Below, piece after piece: positions 49,428-62,205 of a stretch of DNA of 64,000 nucleotides. The DNA lies in NCBI RefSeq assembly GCF_003852515.1, contig NZ_QAJK01000024.1, forward strand, positions 68,564 to 132,563, given 5' to 3'. The stretch comes from Variovorax sp. KBW07. Lineage in GTDB: Bacteria; Pseudomonadota; Gammaproteobacteria; Burkholderiales; Burkholderiaceae_C. The translations under genes were made by a program, and so were the position numbers. The notes beneath the pieces were generated by a model. The model saw nothing but the letters and a program-made list of their open reading frames with translations, had not been told where the DNA came from and searched no databases. Each line of letters opens with the position of its first letter. Position 1 is the stretch's first letter.

Positions 49428-50966
49428 ATGGCTGACCAACTCATAATTTTCGACACCACCTTGCGCGATGGCGAGCAATCGCCCGGCGCCTCGATGACGC
49501 GCGACGAAAAGATGCGCATCGCCAAGCAGCTGGAGCGGCTCAAGGTCGACGTCATCGAAGCCGGCTTCCCTGCCAGCTCGAACGGCGACTTCGAGGCCGT
49601 CAAGGCGATTGCCGATGCCATCAAGGATGCGTCGGTGTGCGGCCTCTCTCGCGCCAACGACCGCGACATCTCGCGCGCTGCCGAGGCTCTGAAGGGCGCG
49701 GCGCGTGGCCGCATCCACACCTTCATCGCCACGTCGCCGCTGCACATGGAAAAGAAGCTGCGCATGTCGCCCGACGAGGTGCATGAGCAGGCCAAGCTGG
49801 CCGTGCGCTTTGCGCGCAACCTGGTGGCCGACGTCGAGTTCAGCCCCGAAGACGGATACCGCAGCGACCCCGACTTCCTGTGCCGCGTGATCGAAACCGT
49901 CATCAACGAAGGCGCCACCACCATCAACGTGCCCGACACCGTCGGCTACGCCATTCCCGAGCTGTACGGCAACTTCATCAAGATGCTGCGCGAGCGCGTG
50001 CCCAACAGCGACAAGGCGATCTGGTCGGTGCATTGCCACAACGACCTCGGCATGGCCGTGGCCAATTCGCTGGCCGGCGTGAAGATCGGCGGCGCCCGCC
50101 AGGTCGAATGCACCATCAACGGTCTGGGCGAACGCGCGGGCAATTGCTCGCTCGAAGAGGTGGTCATGGCGGTCAAGACCCGCAAGGACTACTTCGGGCT
50201 CGACCTGCGTATCGACACCCAGCACATCGTGGCCGCGAGCCGCATGGTGAGCCAGACCACCGGTTTCGTGGTGCAGCCCAACAAGGCGGTGGTGGGCGCC
50301 AATGCCTTTGCGCATGCCTCCGGCATTCACCAGGACGGCGTGCTCAAGGCGCGCGACACCTACGAGATCATGCGGGCCGAAGACGTGGGCTGGACGGCCA
50401 ACAAGATCGTGCTGGGCAAGCTCAGCGGCCGCAATGCCTTCAAGCAGCGCCTGAACGACCTGGGCGTGACCATGGCCAGCGAAGCCGACATCAATGCCGC
50501 GTTTTCCCGCTTCAAGGAGCTGGCCGACCGCAAGTCTGAAATTTTCGACGAAGACATCCTCGCGCTCGTCAGCGCGGAAGAGGTGTCGAACGTTGGTGAG
50601 CAGTTTGCTTTCGTCTCTCTCTCCCAGCACAGCGAAACCGGCGAGCGCCCCCAGGCGACAGTCGTGTTCACCGTCCAGGGCAAGGAAGTGACCGGCGAGT
50701 CCGACGGGAATGGCCCGGTGGATGCTTCCCTCAAGGCCATCGAGTCGCACGTCAAGAGCGGCGCCGAAATGGTTCTTTACTCTGTAAACGCCATCAGTGG
50801 CTCGACGGAAAGCCAGGGAGAAGTTACAGTCCGGTTACAAAACGCAGGGCGGGTGGTCAACGGTGTGGGTGCAGACCCAGACATCGTGGTCGCCTCGGCA
50901 AAGGCTTATTTGAGTGCGCTCAACAAGTTACAGAGCCAAGCTGAGAGAGTGGCAGCGCAAGGTTAG
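49428..50966 (+). CDS. leuA: 2-isopropylmalate synthase, LeuA type 1 (second copy)
   Basis: A 512-residue enzyme of the E. coli type: [18 protein letters not shown] at the start, [17 protein letters not shown] metal motif, [18 protein letters not shown], and [11 protein letters not shown]. The C-terminal regulatory domain (about 380-510) is complete. It follows a type 2 leuA with an AAAGGAG ribosome site, likely in the same transcript. Citramalate synthase or homocitrate synthase are less likely because of the full-length LeuA C-terminus. Confidence 0.93.
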   Translation: MADQLIIFDTTLRDGEQSPGASMTRDEKMRIAKQLERLKVDVIEAGFPASSNGDFEAVKAIADAIKDASVCGLSRANDRDISRAAEALKGAARGRIHTFIATSPLHMEKKLRMSPDEVHEQAKLAVRFARNLVADVEFSPEDGYRSDPDFLCRVIETVINEGATTINVPDTVGYAIPELYGNFIKMLRERVPNSDKAIWSVHCHNDLGMAVANSLAGVKIGGARQVECTINGLGERAGNCSLEEVVMAVKTRKDYFGLDLRIDTQHIVAASRMVSQTTGFVVQPNKAVVGANAFAHASGIHQDGVLKARDTYEIMRAEDVGWTANKIVLGKLSGRNAFKQRLNDLGVTMASEADINAAFSRFKELADRKSEIFDEDILALVSAEEVSNVGEQFAFVSLSQHSETGERPQATVVFTVQGKEVTGESDGNGPVDASLKAIESHVKSGAEMVLYSVNAISGSTESQGEVTVRLQNAGRVVNGVGADPDIVVASAKAYLSALNKLQSQAERVAAQG

Positions 50967-51020
50967 GTTTTCAGGCGTTCCTTGGTATTCGATTGAAGAA
51001 GAGGATGCAAGTAACTGATA

Positions 51021-51049
51021 TTGCGTGTCTTTTTTGATTTCGATACACT
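51021..51049 (+). promoter_or_regulatory. Promoter of the PBP7-like gene
   Basis: TTGCGT (51021-51026) and TACACT (51044-51049) are separated by 17 bases, a good sigma-70 match between leuA and the carboxypeptidase gene. The predicted start is near 51056. Confidence 0.5.
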
Positions 51050-51083
51050 GCGGTCCTCGTTTGTCGCCGCTGGAGATTTATTA

Positions 51084-52304
51084 ATGCCTGAAGCCCGTCT
51101 CCGCCGAGTTTCCAGCCAGCGGTTTCTACCCGCGTTCAAATTCATCGCCGTCGCGCTGTGCGCCACGGCGTTTTTGCTGCCTGGCGCCCAGGCCGCAAAG
51201 AAAGAAAAGCCCGCTGCCGCCAAGACCGCCAACGCCGCCGCCTCCAAGAAGGCGAAGGGTCCGGTGCCGGTCGAGGTCAAGCGCAACGCGTCCGCCAAGG
51301 GTGCGCGCACTGCTGCCGTCGCCCAGCGCGGCGGCCGGGCCGAGAAAAATGAAAAAGTAGAAAAGGTCGTTCGCGGGGGGCGCAACGTGGTTGCCACCAT
51401 CCGCAAGAAGAACGGCAAGACCGTGGTGGCCGTGCAGCGCCGCTCGGTGGTTCGCGTCGAGGCGCCCGCGCGCCAGTCCTTCGGCCAGATGGCCGGCCTG
51501 CATGGCACCGAGGACGTGCTCGACCTGAAGTCGAGCGTGGCGCTGGTCATCGACCAGGACACGCACGAAGTGCTGTTCAGCAAGAACGACCACGCTGTGC
51601 TGCCGATTGCCTCGCTCACCAAGCTCATGACCGGCCTGCTGATCAGCGAAGCCCATCTGCCGAACGACGAGCTCATCACCATCACCCAGGACGACGTCGA
51701 CACCGAAAAGGGCAGCCGTTCGCGGCTGACGGTCGGCTCCACGCTGTCGCGCGGCGAACTGCTGCACCTGGCGCTGATGTCGAGCGAAAACCGCGCCGCG
51801 CACGCGCTGGGCCGCACCTACCCGGGTGGCCTGACCACGTTCGTGAGCATCATGAATGCCAAGGCCAAGATGCTCGGCATGAAGGACACACGCTACGTCG
51901 AGCCCACCGGCCTGTCGAGCCGCAACCAGTCGAGCGCGCAAGACCTGGCGCTGCTGGTCAATGCCGCTTACTCCGACGCCACCGTGCGTTCGCTTTCCAC
52001 CTCGCCTGAATACCAGGTCGAAGTCGGCAACCGCGTGCTGCAGTTCAACACCACCAACCGCCTCGTGAAGAGCCCCGATTGGGAAATCGGCGTGCAGAAG
52101 ACGGGCTACATCTCCGAAGCCGGCCAGTGCCTCGTGATGCAGGCGAAGGTCGCCGGACGCAAGCTGATCATGGTGTTCCTGGATTCGGCCGGCAAGTTCA
52201 GCCGCATTGCCGATGCGGAGCGCGTGCGCCGCTGGGTCGAAGCCACGCATTCCATCGGTTCGCCGGCGGCTTCCCGTGCGGCCAGCTACCAGGTTGCCGG
52301 CTGA
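51084..52304 (+). CDS. pbpG: D-alanyl-D-alanine endopeptidase/carboxypeptidase (PBP7-like)
   Basis: A 406-residue exported penicillin-binding protein. The signal peptide ends near PGAQA. A long lysine/alanine-rich basic stretch follows (about residues 38-135), which may bind the wall or DNA-like polyanions. The serine peptidase motifs are SLTK in LPIASLTKLMTGL, SEN in MSSENRAAHAL and KTG in VQKTGYISEAG. It cuts peptidoglycan cross-links. It has its own promoter at 51021. Confidence 0.87.
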   Translation: MPEARLRRVSSQRFLPAFKFIAVALCATAFLLPGAQAAKKEKPAAAKTANAAASKKAKGPVPVEVKRNASAKGARTAAVAQRGGRAEKNEKVEKVVRGGRNVVATIRKKNGKTVVAVQRRSVVRVEAPARQSFGQMAGLHGTEDVLDLKSSVALVIDQDTHEVLFSKNDHAVLPIASLTKLMTGLLISEAHLPNDELITITQDDVDTEKGSRSRLTVGSTLSRGELLHLALMSSENRAAHALGRTYPGGLTTFVSIMNAKAKMLGMKDTRYVEPTGLSSRNQSSAQDLALLVNAAYSDATVRSLSTSPEYQVEVGNRVLQFNTTNRLVKSPDWEIGVQKTGYISEAGQCLVMQAKVAGRKLIMVFLDSAGKFSRIADAERVRRWVEATHSIGSPAASRAASYQVAG

Positions 52305-52329
52305 GAGAGCCACCGGGAAGGACAAACAG

Positions 52330-52354
52330 AAAAGGCCCGCAACGCGGGCCTTTT
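52330..52354. terminator. Terminator between convergent genes
   Basis: AAAAGGCCCGC-AAC-GCGGGCCTTTT, an 11-bp stem flanked by A and T runs, works in both directions for the PBP7-like gene and the IclR gene. Confidence 0.8.
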
Positions 52355-52400
52355 CATTTGGCGGAGCCGATCGGGTTTGATGGCCTGGTCGGCGCGCCGA

Positions 52401-53231
52401 TCAGGTGCCCGTCGTCGAAGCACCGCCGTTCGCGGGCGGCGGCGTGACCGGTGCCCCATCCTTGAACCCGAGCGCCCCCGAGATCTCGTTGGCCGTGGCC
52501 TGCAGCTTGGGCAACCAGCCTTCGTCCAGTCGGTCGGCCGGGGCAGAAATCGACAGCCCCGCCACCAGCTTGCCCTGGTCGTCGTAGATGCCGGCGGCCA
52601 TGCAGCGCACGCCCAGCTCCAGCTCTTCGTTGTCGCGGGCAATGCCGTACTGCCGCGCCTTCGACAGCTCGCGTTCGAGCGCCGGCAGCTGCGTGATGCT
52701 GTTGCGCGTGTGGCCGGCCAGGCCCGTGCGCGTGGCGTAGCTGCGCACCCGCTGCGGGTCGTCGGCGGCCAGGAACAGCTTGCCGGTCGAGGTGAGGTGC
52801 AGGGCGGCCCGCCCGCCGATGGCGCGCACCACCTGCATGCCCGAGCGTTCGCTGTACGAACGCTCGATGTACACGATTTCATCGCCCTGGCGCATGCTCA
52901 GGTTGACCGGCTGCTGGGTGAGCTTGTGCAGTTCGCGCATCGGGCCCAGGGCGGCGTCGCGCACGTTGAGCCGGCCCTTCACAAGGTTGCCCAGTTCCAG
53001 CAGGCGCATGCCGAGCCGGTAGCTGCCGGCCTCGGGCCGGTCGACAAAGCGGCCGACCGCGAGGTCGTTGAGGATGCGGTGCGTGGTCGAGGGGTGGAGC
53101 CCGGTCTTTTCGCTGATCTCCTTCAGCGAAATAGCTTCCTCGCGCGATGCCAGGACATCGATCAGCGAGAACATCCGCTCGATCACCTGGATCACGGGAA
53201 CGGCGGGAACGTCGGATTGGTTTTTTCTCAT
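52401..53231 (-). CDS. IclR family transcriptional regulator
   Basis: A 276-residue regulator. The N-terminal winged helix is in ISLKEISEKTGLHPSTTHRILNDLAVGRFV (about residues 33-62) and the C-terminal ligand domain includes AIGGRAALHLTSTGKLFLA and VAGLSISAPADRL. The ATG at 53231 gives MRKNQSD; an ATG at 53300 would overlap bpt. It stands alone with no obvious target beside it; the ligand is unknown. Confidence 0.9.
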   Translation of the reverse strand: MRKNQSDVPAVPVIQVIERMFSLIDVLASREEAISLKEISEKTGLHPSTTHRILNDLAVGRFVDRPEAGSYRLGMRLLELGNLVKGRLNVRDAALGPMRELHKLTQQPVNLSMRQGDEIVYIERSYSERSGMQVVRAIGGRAALHLTSTGKLFLAADDPQRVRSYATRTGLAGHTRNSITQLPALERELSKARQYGIARDNEELELGVRCMAAGIYDDQGKLVAGLSISAPADRLDEGWLPKLQATANEISGALGFKDGAPVTPPPANGGASTTGT

Positions 53232-53262
53232 GGCGCTGTGCGGTGATGACCGGGCGCCAATT

Positions 53263-54012
53263 TTACCTTGTGAAATCGCCCGGTGCCTGCCAGTGACCAT
53301 CCACCAACACTTCGTGGGGGGAAAAGCGCGCCTTGTAGTTCATCTTGGCGCTGTGCTCGATCCAGTAGCCCAGGTAGACATGCGGCAGGCCCAGCTTGCG
53401 CGCCTGCTCGATCTGCCAGAGCACGCTGTACGTGCCGTAGCCGGCGCTCGTGTCCGGCTCATAGAAGGTGTAGACGGCCGAGATGCCGTCGTTCAGCACG
53501 TCGAGGATCGACACCATCCGCAGCGCGCCCGCGCTGCCGTCGGGCAGCGTTTCGCGAAACTCCACCAGCCGCGAATTGACGCGGCTTTGCAGCAGGAACT
53601 GGGTGTACTGGTCGATGCTGTCGTGGTCCATGCCGCCGCCCGCGTGGCGACCGTTCTGGTAGCGCAGGTAGAGCTGGTAGTGCTCGGGCATGAAGCACAG
53701 CTTGAGCACGCGCGCCTGCAGGTTGGCATGCTGCTTCACGGCCCGCCGCTGGCTGCGCGTGGGGCGAAATTCGTTCGCCAGCACCCGCAGCGGAATACAC
53801 GCGCGGCAGCCGTCGCAGTAGGGGCGGTAGGTGAACATGCCGCTGCGCCGGAAGCCGCTGAGCACGAGGTCGGAATAGGCGTCGTTGTGGATCAGGTGGC
53901 TGGGCGTGGCCACCTGCGACCGGGCCTGGCGATCCGGCAGGTAGCTGCAGGGATAGGGCGCCGTCGCATAGAACTGCAGCGTGTGAAGCGGGAGGTCCTT
54001 GAGGTGCGTCAC
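53263..54012 (-). CDS. bpt: Bpt-type aminoacyl-tRNA-protein transferase (arginyltransferase family)
   Basis: A 249-residue enzyme. The N-terminal ATE domain carries the cysteine pattern [13 protein letters not shown] (about residues 65-77) and the C-terminal part ends with [20 protein letters not shown]. Bpt transfers Leu to proteins with N-terminal Asp or Glu, feeding them to ClpS/ClpAP. The start is a GTG at 54012 that overlaps the aat stop (GTGA), giving [15 protein letters not shown] as in homologues. It is the second gene of the N-end-rule pair. Confidence 0.92.
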   Translation of the reverse strand: MTHLKDLPLHTLQFYATAPYPCSYLPDRQARSQVATPSHLIHNDAYSDLVLSGFRRSGMFTYRPYCDGCRACIPLRVLANEFRPTRSQRRAVKQHANLQARVLKLCFMPEHYQLYLRYQNGRHAGGGMDHDSIDQYTQFLLQSRVNSRLVEFRETLPDGSAGALRMVSILDVLNDGISAVYTFYEPDTSAGYGTYSVLWQIEQARKLGLPHVYLGYWIEHSAKMNYKARFSPHEVLVDGHWQAPGDFTR

Positions 54013-54764
54013 GTCGAAAAAGGAGGTCGCGCGGACAGGAGTTCGGTCCAGTATACGGGCTCGAATCGCCAGCGTGGAGCCTCTTGTTTGCGTGCCGTTG
54101 CCACATGCGCGACGAAGCGCTTGCGCGCCATCTCGTGGGCGCCGAGGCTGGCCAGGTGCGCGGTGTTCTGCTGGCAGTCGATCATCTGCACGCCGAAGTG
54201 GCGGCATAGCGACACCAGCGCGGCAAGGGCAATCTTCGAGGCGTCGGGCTGGCGCGTGAACATTGATTCGCCGAACACCGCGCGGCCCAGCGCCACGCAA
54301 TACAGGCCGCCCGCGAGCTTGCCGTCGATCCATGTCTCGACGCTGTGGGCGTGGCCGGCTTCGTGCAAATTCGTATAGGCCTTCACCATGTCGGGCACGA
54401 TCCAGGTGCCCGACTGGCCCACGCGGGGCGAGCGCGAACAGGCATCGATGACCGACGAAAAATCGTGGTCGATGCGCACCTCGCAACCCGGCGTTTCCGT
54501 AAATCGGATCAAGGTCTTGCGAAGCGATCGGTGCAGCTTGAACTGCGCCACCTGCAGCACCATGCGCGGGTCCGGGCTCCACCACAGGATGGGCTGGTCT
54601 TCGCTGAACCACGGAAAGACGCAGTTGCCGTAAGCCTGCATCAGAGTATCGACATCGAGTGCGCCGCCGGCCGCCAGCAAGCCCGGTACAGGGTCGGCCA
54701 CACCCCACGCGGAAGCGGGATCGGGCAGGGCGTCTCCGGGTTCGAGCCAAGGCAGTTGTCGCAT
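54009..54764 (-). CDS. aat: Leucyl/phenylalanyl-tRNA-protein transferase
   Basis: About 251 residues. The start [16 protein letters not shown] and the motifs [43 protein letters not shown] and [16 protein letters not shown] are characteristic. It adds Leu or Phe to N-terminal Arg or Lys residues, marking proteins for ClpAP. I chose the ATG at 54764 over 54791 because it gives the conserved beginning. A short hairpin lies upstream at 54788. Confidence 0.94.
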   Translation of the reverse strand: MRQLPWLEPGDALPDPASAWGVADPVPGLLAAGGALDVDTLMQAYGNCVFPWFSEDQPILWWSPDPRMVLQVAQFKLHRSLRKTLIRFTETPGCEVRIDHDFSSVIDACSRSPRVGQSGTWIVPDMVKAYTNLHEAGHAHSVETWIDGKLAGGLYCVALGRAVFGESMFTRQPDASKIALAALVSLCRHFGVQMIDCQQNTAHLASLGAHEMARKRFVAHVATARKQEAPRWRFEPVYWTELLSARPPFST

Positions 54765-54971
54765 GGGCGTAGGTATACACGGCTTCGCCAACCCCTATCC
54801 GGTTGGGCGAAAATCTCATATGGCCGACACCGCCACGAGGGTTCGGCCCACACGACACGGCACCACAAAACCCGCCGAAAACTCTATAGTGCACGGCTTG
54901 CATTCGCAGCAGTACCCACGCAGATCAGGCAGGCCCACGCACACGCCGGGGATCAGCACAAGAGGACCACG

Positions 54972-57302
54972 TTGACCACTGAACCCAATCCCACGCGCTT
55001 CGGCAGCGGCCAGGCGGTGCGCCGTCTCGAAGACGAAAGCCTGCTGGCAGGCGCCGGACACTACACCGACGACGTCACGCTCCCCGAACAGGCGCACCTC
55101 GTTTTTCTGCGTTCCTCGTACCCGCACGCACGCATCCTCTCGATCGACACGAGCGCGGCCGCGGCCATGCCCGGTGTGCTGCGAGTGATCACCGGCGCCG
55201 ACCTTGCCGAGGCGGGTGTCAAGCCCTTGCCGGGCGCCGCGGGCTTCAAGCGCGCGGACGGCTCCGACAGCGCCAGCCCACCGCGCCATGCCATTGCCCA
55301 CGAGCGCACGCGCTTCGTCGGCGAGGCCGTGGCAGCGGTCATAGCCGACACCATCCAGCAGGCGCGCGATGCCACCGAAGCTATCGTGATCGACTACGAA
55401 GACCTTCCCATGGTGGTCGACCTGGCCAGCGCCACCGCCGAAGGCGCGCCGCAACTGTGCGAAGAGGCCTCCGGCAATATTGCAGCAGAGATGCGTCATG
55501 GCAGCAGCGAAGCCGCAACGGCCGCCTTTGCAAAGGCCAGCCACGTGGTTGCGCTCGACGTGAACAACCAGCGCGTGGTCGCGCTCACCATCGAGCCGCG
55601 CTCCGTGCTTGCGGCGCACGACGGCGAGACGGGTCGCCTCACCATTCGCATGAGCACCCAGATGCCTTCCGGCGTGCGTGATTCCGTGTGCGCGGCCATT
55701 GGCCTGCCCAAGGACAAGGTGCGCGTGGTGGTGGGGGACGTGGGCGGCGGTTTCGGCATGAAGACCGGCGCCTACCCCGAAGACATCGCGGTCGCGTTCG
55801 CGGCCCTGCAGGTCAAGCGCCCGGTCAAGTGGGTGGCCGACCGCAGCGAAGAATTCCTCTCGAGCGCGCATGGCCGCGACATCGAGGCGCGCGCCGAAAT
55901 GGCGCTCGATGCCGACGGCAAGATCCTCGCGCTGCGCATCAAGACGCTGGCCAACGTGGGCGCCTACGCCACCGGCACCGGCGTGGCCATCCAGTTGCTG
56001 ATCGGCCCCTGGGTGCAGACCAGTGTGTACGACATCCAGACCATCGACTTCCACTTCAAGGCCGTGCTCACCAACACGGCGCCCACAGGCGCCTACCGCG
56101 GTGCGGGCCGTCCCGAAGCCATCTTCACCATCGAACGCCTGATGGACGAAGCTGCGCGCCAGACCGGCATCGACCGCGTCGCGCTGCGCCGCCGCAACTT
56201 CATCCGCCCCGAGCAGATGCCGTACAAGAACCCGATGGCGCAGACCTACGACACCGGCAACTTCGAGTCGGTGATGGACCAGGCGCTCACGCTGGCCGAC
56301 TGGCAGGGCTTCGAGGCCCGCGCGGCCGAATCAGCGAGTCATGGCAAGCACCGCGGCCTTGGCATCGCCACCTTTCTCGAATGGACCGGCGGCAACGTGT
56401 TCGAAGAACGCGTCACGGTCTCGGTGCAGGCCGACGGCGTGATCGAGGTGTTCTCCGCCGTCAATGCCATGGGGCAGGGCATTGCCACCTCGCTGGCGCA
56501 GCTGGCGGTCGATGCCTTCGGCGTGCCGATCGACAAGGTGCGCGTGGTGCTCGGCGACACCGACCGCGGCGACGGCTTCGGCAGTGCCGGCTCGCGCTCG
56601 CTCTTCACAGGCGGCTCGGCCGTGCGCATCGGTGCCGAGCGCACCATCGACAAGGCACGCGAGCTTGCCGCGCAGGAATTCGAGGCCGCGCTCGACGACA
56701 TCACCTACAGCCGCGGCGTGTTCACCGTGGCCGGCACCGACCTCGAACTCGATCTCTTCACGCTGGCCGGCAAGCAGCCCGAGCGCGAGATCTTCATCGA
56801 CTCCACCAGCACCGTGGCCGGCCCGACCTGGCCCAACGGCTGCCACATCTGCGAGATCGAGATCGATCCGCCCACCGGCGAGATCAGCGTGGTGGCCTAC
56901 AGCTCCGTCAACGACGTGGGCCGCGTGATCAACCCCATGATCGTGCGCGGCCAGCTCGAAGGCGGCGCGGTGCAGGGCATTGGGCAGGCACTGTACGAGC
57001 AGGTCGTGTACGACCACGAAACCGGCCAGCCCGTCACCGGCAGCCTGATGGACTACGCCGCTCCGCGTGCCGACATCGTCAACACCATGTTCAACATGGA
57101 AATGGACGAATCGACGCCGTGCGCCAACAACCCGCTGGGCGTGAAGGGCGTGGGCGAACTCGGCACCATCGGCGCCACGCCGGCCATCGTGAATGCGGTG
57201 GCCGATGCCTTCGCGCGCAACGGCCTGGCCACGCGCGCCCCACGCCTGCACATGCCGCTGAGCCCGTCGCGGGTATGGCAAGCCATGCAGACTGTCGACT
57301 GA
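54972..57302 (+). CDS. Xanthine dehydrogenase family molybdopterin-binding subunit (orphan large subunit)
   Basis: About 776 residues, the size of CO dehydrogenase/xanthine dehydrogenase large subunits. Visible motifs are [19 protein letters not shown] at the start, [19 protein letters not shown] (molybdopterin loop), [12 protein letters not shown], the [11 protein letters not shown] region and [20 protein letters not shown] at the C-terminus. The start is a TTG at 54972 after AGAGGA. No FAD or iron-sulfur subunit gene is adjacent, which is unusual. The substrate is unknown; an aldehyde, CO or aromatic hydroxylation is possible. Confidence 0.88.
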   Translation: MTTEPNPTRFGSGQAVRRLEDESLLAGAGHYTDDVTLPEQAHLVFLRSSYPHARILSIDTSAAAAMPGVLRVITGADLAEAGVKPLPGAAGFKRADGSDSASPPRHAIAHERTRFVGEAVAAVIADTIQQARDATEAIVIDYEDLPMVVDLASATAEGAPQLCEEASGNIAAEMRHGSSEAATAAFAKASHVVALDVNNQRVVALTIEPRSVLAAHDGETGRLTIRMSTQMPSGVRDSVCAAIGLPKDKVRVVVGDVGGGFGMKTGAYPEDIAVAFAALQVKRPVKWVADRSEEFLSSAHGRDIEARAEMALDADGKILALRIKTLANVGAYATGTGVAIQLLIGPWVQTSVYDIQTIDFHFKAVLTNTAPTGAYRGAGRPEAIFTIERLMDEAARQTGIDRVALRRRNFIRPEQMPYKNPMAQTYDTGNFESVMDQALTLADWQGFEARAAESASHGKHRGLGIATFLEWTGGNVFEERVTVSVQADGVIEVFSAVNAMGQGIATSLAQLAVDAFGVPIDKVRVVLGDTDRGDGFGSAGSRSLFTGGSAVRIGAERTIDKARELAAQEFEAALDDITYSRGVFTVAGTDLELDLFTLAGKQPEREIFIDSTSTVAGPTWPNGCHICEIEIDPPTGEISVVAYSSVNDVGRVINPMIVRGQLEGGAVQGIGQALYEQVVYDHETGQPVTGSLMDYAAPRADIVNTMFNMEMDESTPCANNPLGVKGVGELGTIGATPAIVNAVADAFARNGLATRAPRLHMPLSPSRVWQAMQTVD

Positions 57303-57336
57303 GTTTCAACGACCTGGTGTCCGAAGGGGGCGCGCC

Positions 57337-58248
57337 ATGCTCGTCACCACCGAACTGCAGACCGACCCGATCCGCGTGTCCAGCTATCGCTGCGACGCGG
57401 GGCCTGGCGCCAAGCCCTTCACCGAGCTGCATGAGGGCTACTCGGTCTCTTACGTACGCAAGGGCAGCTTCGGCTATCGCACACGCGGCAACGCGTACGA
57501 GCTGGTCGCCGGCTCGGTGCTGGTGGGCTGCCCGGGCGATGAATACGTGTGCACGCACGACCACCACATCTGCGGCGACGAGTGCCTGGCGTTTCACCTG
57601 TCGCCGGGCTTTGTCGACCTGATCGGCGGCGACCAGCGAACGTGGCGCACCGCGGGCCTGCCGCCGCTCCCCGAACTCATGGTGCTCGGCGAACTCGCTC
57701 AGGTTGCGGCCGAAGGCCAGAGCGACGTCGGGCTGGACGAGCTGGGCATGTGGTTTGCCAGCCGCTTCGTCGAAGTGGTGGCAGGGCGCGGCAAGCCGGT
57801 GCCGCAACTGGCCGGAGCGCGCGACCGCCGCCGTGCGGTCGATGCCGCCATGTGGATCGACGCTCACTCGCACGACGACATCGGGCTCGACGGCGCGGCC
57901 TCCGACGCCGGCTTGAGCTCGTTCCATTTCCTGCGCCTGTTTTCGCAGGTGCTCGGCGTCACGCCGCACCAGTACCTGGTGCGCTCCCGGTTGCGCCATG
58001 CCGCGCGCCTGCTGGCCGATGGCGACCGGCACGTGACCGACGTGGCCTTCGACGTGGGCTTTGCCGACCTGAGCAACTTCGTGCGCACTTTCCATCGCGC
58101 CGCGGGGGTGTCGCCGCGTGGCTTCCGGCAGGCCGCCAAGGGCGACCGCAAGATTCTCCAAGACCGCATGACGGCCCTTCTCGATGATGACCGCCTGATC
58201 CATTCATCGAGCAGAAAGTCATCGCCATGTACGACCACATCGGACTGA
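57337..58248 (+). CDS. AraC family transcriptional regulator
   Basis: A 303-residue regulator. The N-terminal half has an AraC-type cupin with an unusual cluster of Cys and His ([22 protein letters not shown], about residues 68-89) that could hold a metal. The C-terminal double helix-turn-helix is at about residues 175-270 ([21 protein letters not shown] and [32 protein letters not shown]). It overlaps the next gene by 22 bases and may control the following small enzymes. Confidence 0.9.
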   Translation: MLVTTELQTDPIRVSSYRCDAGPGAKPFTELHEGYSVSYVRKGSFGYRTRGNAYELVAGSVLVGCPGDEYVCTHDHHICGDECLAFHLSPGFVDLIGGDQRTWRTAGLPPLPELMVLGELAQVAAEGQSDVGLDELGMWFASRFVEVVAGRGKPVPQLAGARDRRRAVDAAMWIDAHSHDDIGLDGAASDAGLSSFHFLRLFSQVLGVTPHQYLVRSRLRHAARLLADGDRHVTDVAFDVGFADLSNFVRTFHRAAGVSPRGFRQAAKGDRKILQDRMTALLDDDRLIHSSSRKSSPCTTTSD

Positions 58249-58586
58249 AAGTCAAAGACCTCGCCGCGAGCCGGCGCTTCTTCGAAGCGGCGCTCGCACC
58301 GCTCGGCCACGTGCTGGGCTCCCACGACGACAGCTATGCCGGCATCGGCCCGGCGGATGCGCCCGCGCTGTGGCTCTATGCGGCCAAGGATGCGAAGGGC
58401 CCTGGCACGCACATCGCCTTCCGCGCGGCAGATCACAAGGCCGTTGCCGCCTTCCACAAGGCGGGCCTGAAAGCCGGCGGCACCGACAACGGTGGCGCCG
58501 GTCCACGCGCCGACTACAGCCCGACCTACTACGCGGCCTTCCTGATCGACCCCGACGGCAACAACGTGGAGGCCGTCTGCCCCTGA
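58227..58586 (+). CDS. VOC family protein (glyoxalase/dioxygenase-like)
   Basis: A 119-residue protein of the vicinal oxygen chelate fold: [22 protein letters not shown] at the start, the [12 protein letters not shown] middle and the typical end [17 protein letters not shown]. Metal ligands would be H4, H71-type and the final E. The reaction is unknown. It overlaps the AraC gene by 22 bases and is 17 bases before a SRPBCC gene. Confidence 0.88.
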   Translation: MYDHIGLKVKDLAASRRFFEAALAPLGHVLGSHDDSYAGIGPADAPALWLYAAKDAKGPGTHIAFRAADHKAVAAFHKAGLKAGGTDNGGAGPRADYSPTYYAAFLIDPDGNNVEAVCP

Positions 58587-58602
58587 GGCACGGAGAAGCA
58601 CC

Positions 58603-59003
58603 ATGGCAACCATCTACAAGGAATTCATCGTCGAGGCCGATGCACGGCAGGTCTGGGACGCGCTGCGCGACTTCGGCGCCGTGCACACCCGCCTGGCGCC
58701 CGGCTTCCTGACCGGCTGCCAGCTGGACGGGCAGGGCGCACGCATCGTCCACTTTGCCAACGGCCTCGTGGCACGCGAACTGCTGGTGGGCATCGATGAA
58801 GCGAACCACCGCCTGGCCTATACGGTGACCGACGGCAAGGCCAGCCACCACCACGCGTCGGCCCAGGTGTTCGCGCATGGCGAGGGCCGCTCGCGCTTCG
58901 TGTGGATCACCGACGTGCTGCCCGACGGGCTTGCCGCTTATATCGAGCCGATGATGGCGCAGGGCGGCGCTGCGATGAAGAAGACGCTGGAGACGCAGGC
59001 CGG

Positions 59004-59007
<4 letters not shown>
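58603..59007 (+). CDS. SRPBCC family protein (polyketide cyclase-like)
   Basis: A 134-residue protein with the helix-grip pattern of the START/SRPBCC superfamily (FIVEADARQVWDALRDFGAVHTRLAPGF at the start, FVWITDVLPDGLAAYIEPMMAQGGAAMKKTLE at the end). It binds a hydrophobic ligand. Its stop overlaps the next gene by ATGA. Role unknown. Confidence 0.85.
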
Positions 59008-61493
<2,486 letters not shown>

Positions 61494-61545
61494 ACTGAAC
61501 TTCCGCGGCCGCCCCTGCCTCGAAGCCTGACAACGGAACACAACC

Positions 61546-62205
61546 ATGCGACTCCTGCTCCTGGAAGACGACGTGATGATCGGCGAAGCCGTGCTCGACC
61601 TGCTGCGCGCAGAGCAGTACGCGGTCGATTGGGTGAAAGACGGCGAGGCCGCCGAGTCCGCCCTGCGCACGCAGCAATACGACCTGGTGATGCTCGACCT
61701 GGGCGTGCCCCGGCGCGACGGCCTCGAGGTGCTGCGCAACCTGCGCGCCCGCAAGCAGCGCATGCCGGTGCTGATTGCCACCGCACGCGACTCGGTGCAG
61801 CAGCGCATCGAAGGGCTCGATGCCGGCGCCGACGACTACGTGCTCAAGCCTTACGACCTCGACGAACTGCTGGCCCGCATCCGCGCCTTGCTGCGCCGCG
61901 CGGCCGGGCGTGCCGAGCCGGTGTACGAGCACATGGGCGTGAGCATCAACCCGGCCACGCGCGAGGTGTCAGTGGGCGGCCAGCCCGTGGTGCTCTCGGC
62001 GCGCGAATGGGCTGTGCTGGAGCCGCTGCTGGCGCGTCCCGGCATGGTGCTGTCGCGTGCCCAGCTCGAAGAAAAACTCTACAGCTGGAAGGACGAGATC
62101 AGCAGCAACGCTGTCGAGGTGTATGTGCACGGCCTGCGCAAGAAGCTCGGCGCCGAGTTCATCCGCAATGTGCGCGGCGTGGGCTACATGGTGCCGAAGG
62201 TATGA
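61546..62205 (+). CDS. OmpR-family response regulator (QseB/PmrA/TctD-like)
   Basis: A 219-residue regulator. The receiver has acidic residues E7-D8-D9, phosphorylation site D51 in YDLVMLDLGVP, T-like A79 region and K in DDYVLKPYD. The C-terminal winged helix covers about 125-219, ending VYVHGLRKKLGAEFIRNVRGVGYMVPK. The sensor kinase gene starts inside its stop (ATGA). The PmrA/QseB class binds direct TTAAG repeats, and one is found before degP at 63555. Confidence 0.92.
   Translation: MRLLLLEDDVMIGEAVLDLLRAEQYAVDWVKDGEAAESALRTQQYDLVMLDLGVPRRDGLEVLRNLRARKQRMPVLIATARDSVQQRIEGLDAGADDYVLKPYDLDELLARIRALLRRAAGRAEPVYEHMGVSINPATREVSVGGQPVVLSAREWAVLEPLLARPGMVLSRAQLEEKLYSWKDEISSNAVEVYVHGLRKKLGAEFIRNVRGVGYMVPKV

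Noticed and set aside
54788-54806. CCAACC / GGTTGG hairpin between aat and the molybdenum hydroxylase as an operator
   Set aside because: Only a 6-bp stem with no second copy and no matching regulator; may be chance.
54345-54971. Extension of the molybdopterin subunit to an ATG at 54345
   Set aside because: That region is the coding sequence of aat on the other strand; the TTG at 54972 with AGAGGA and the family-typical start is preferred.
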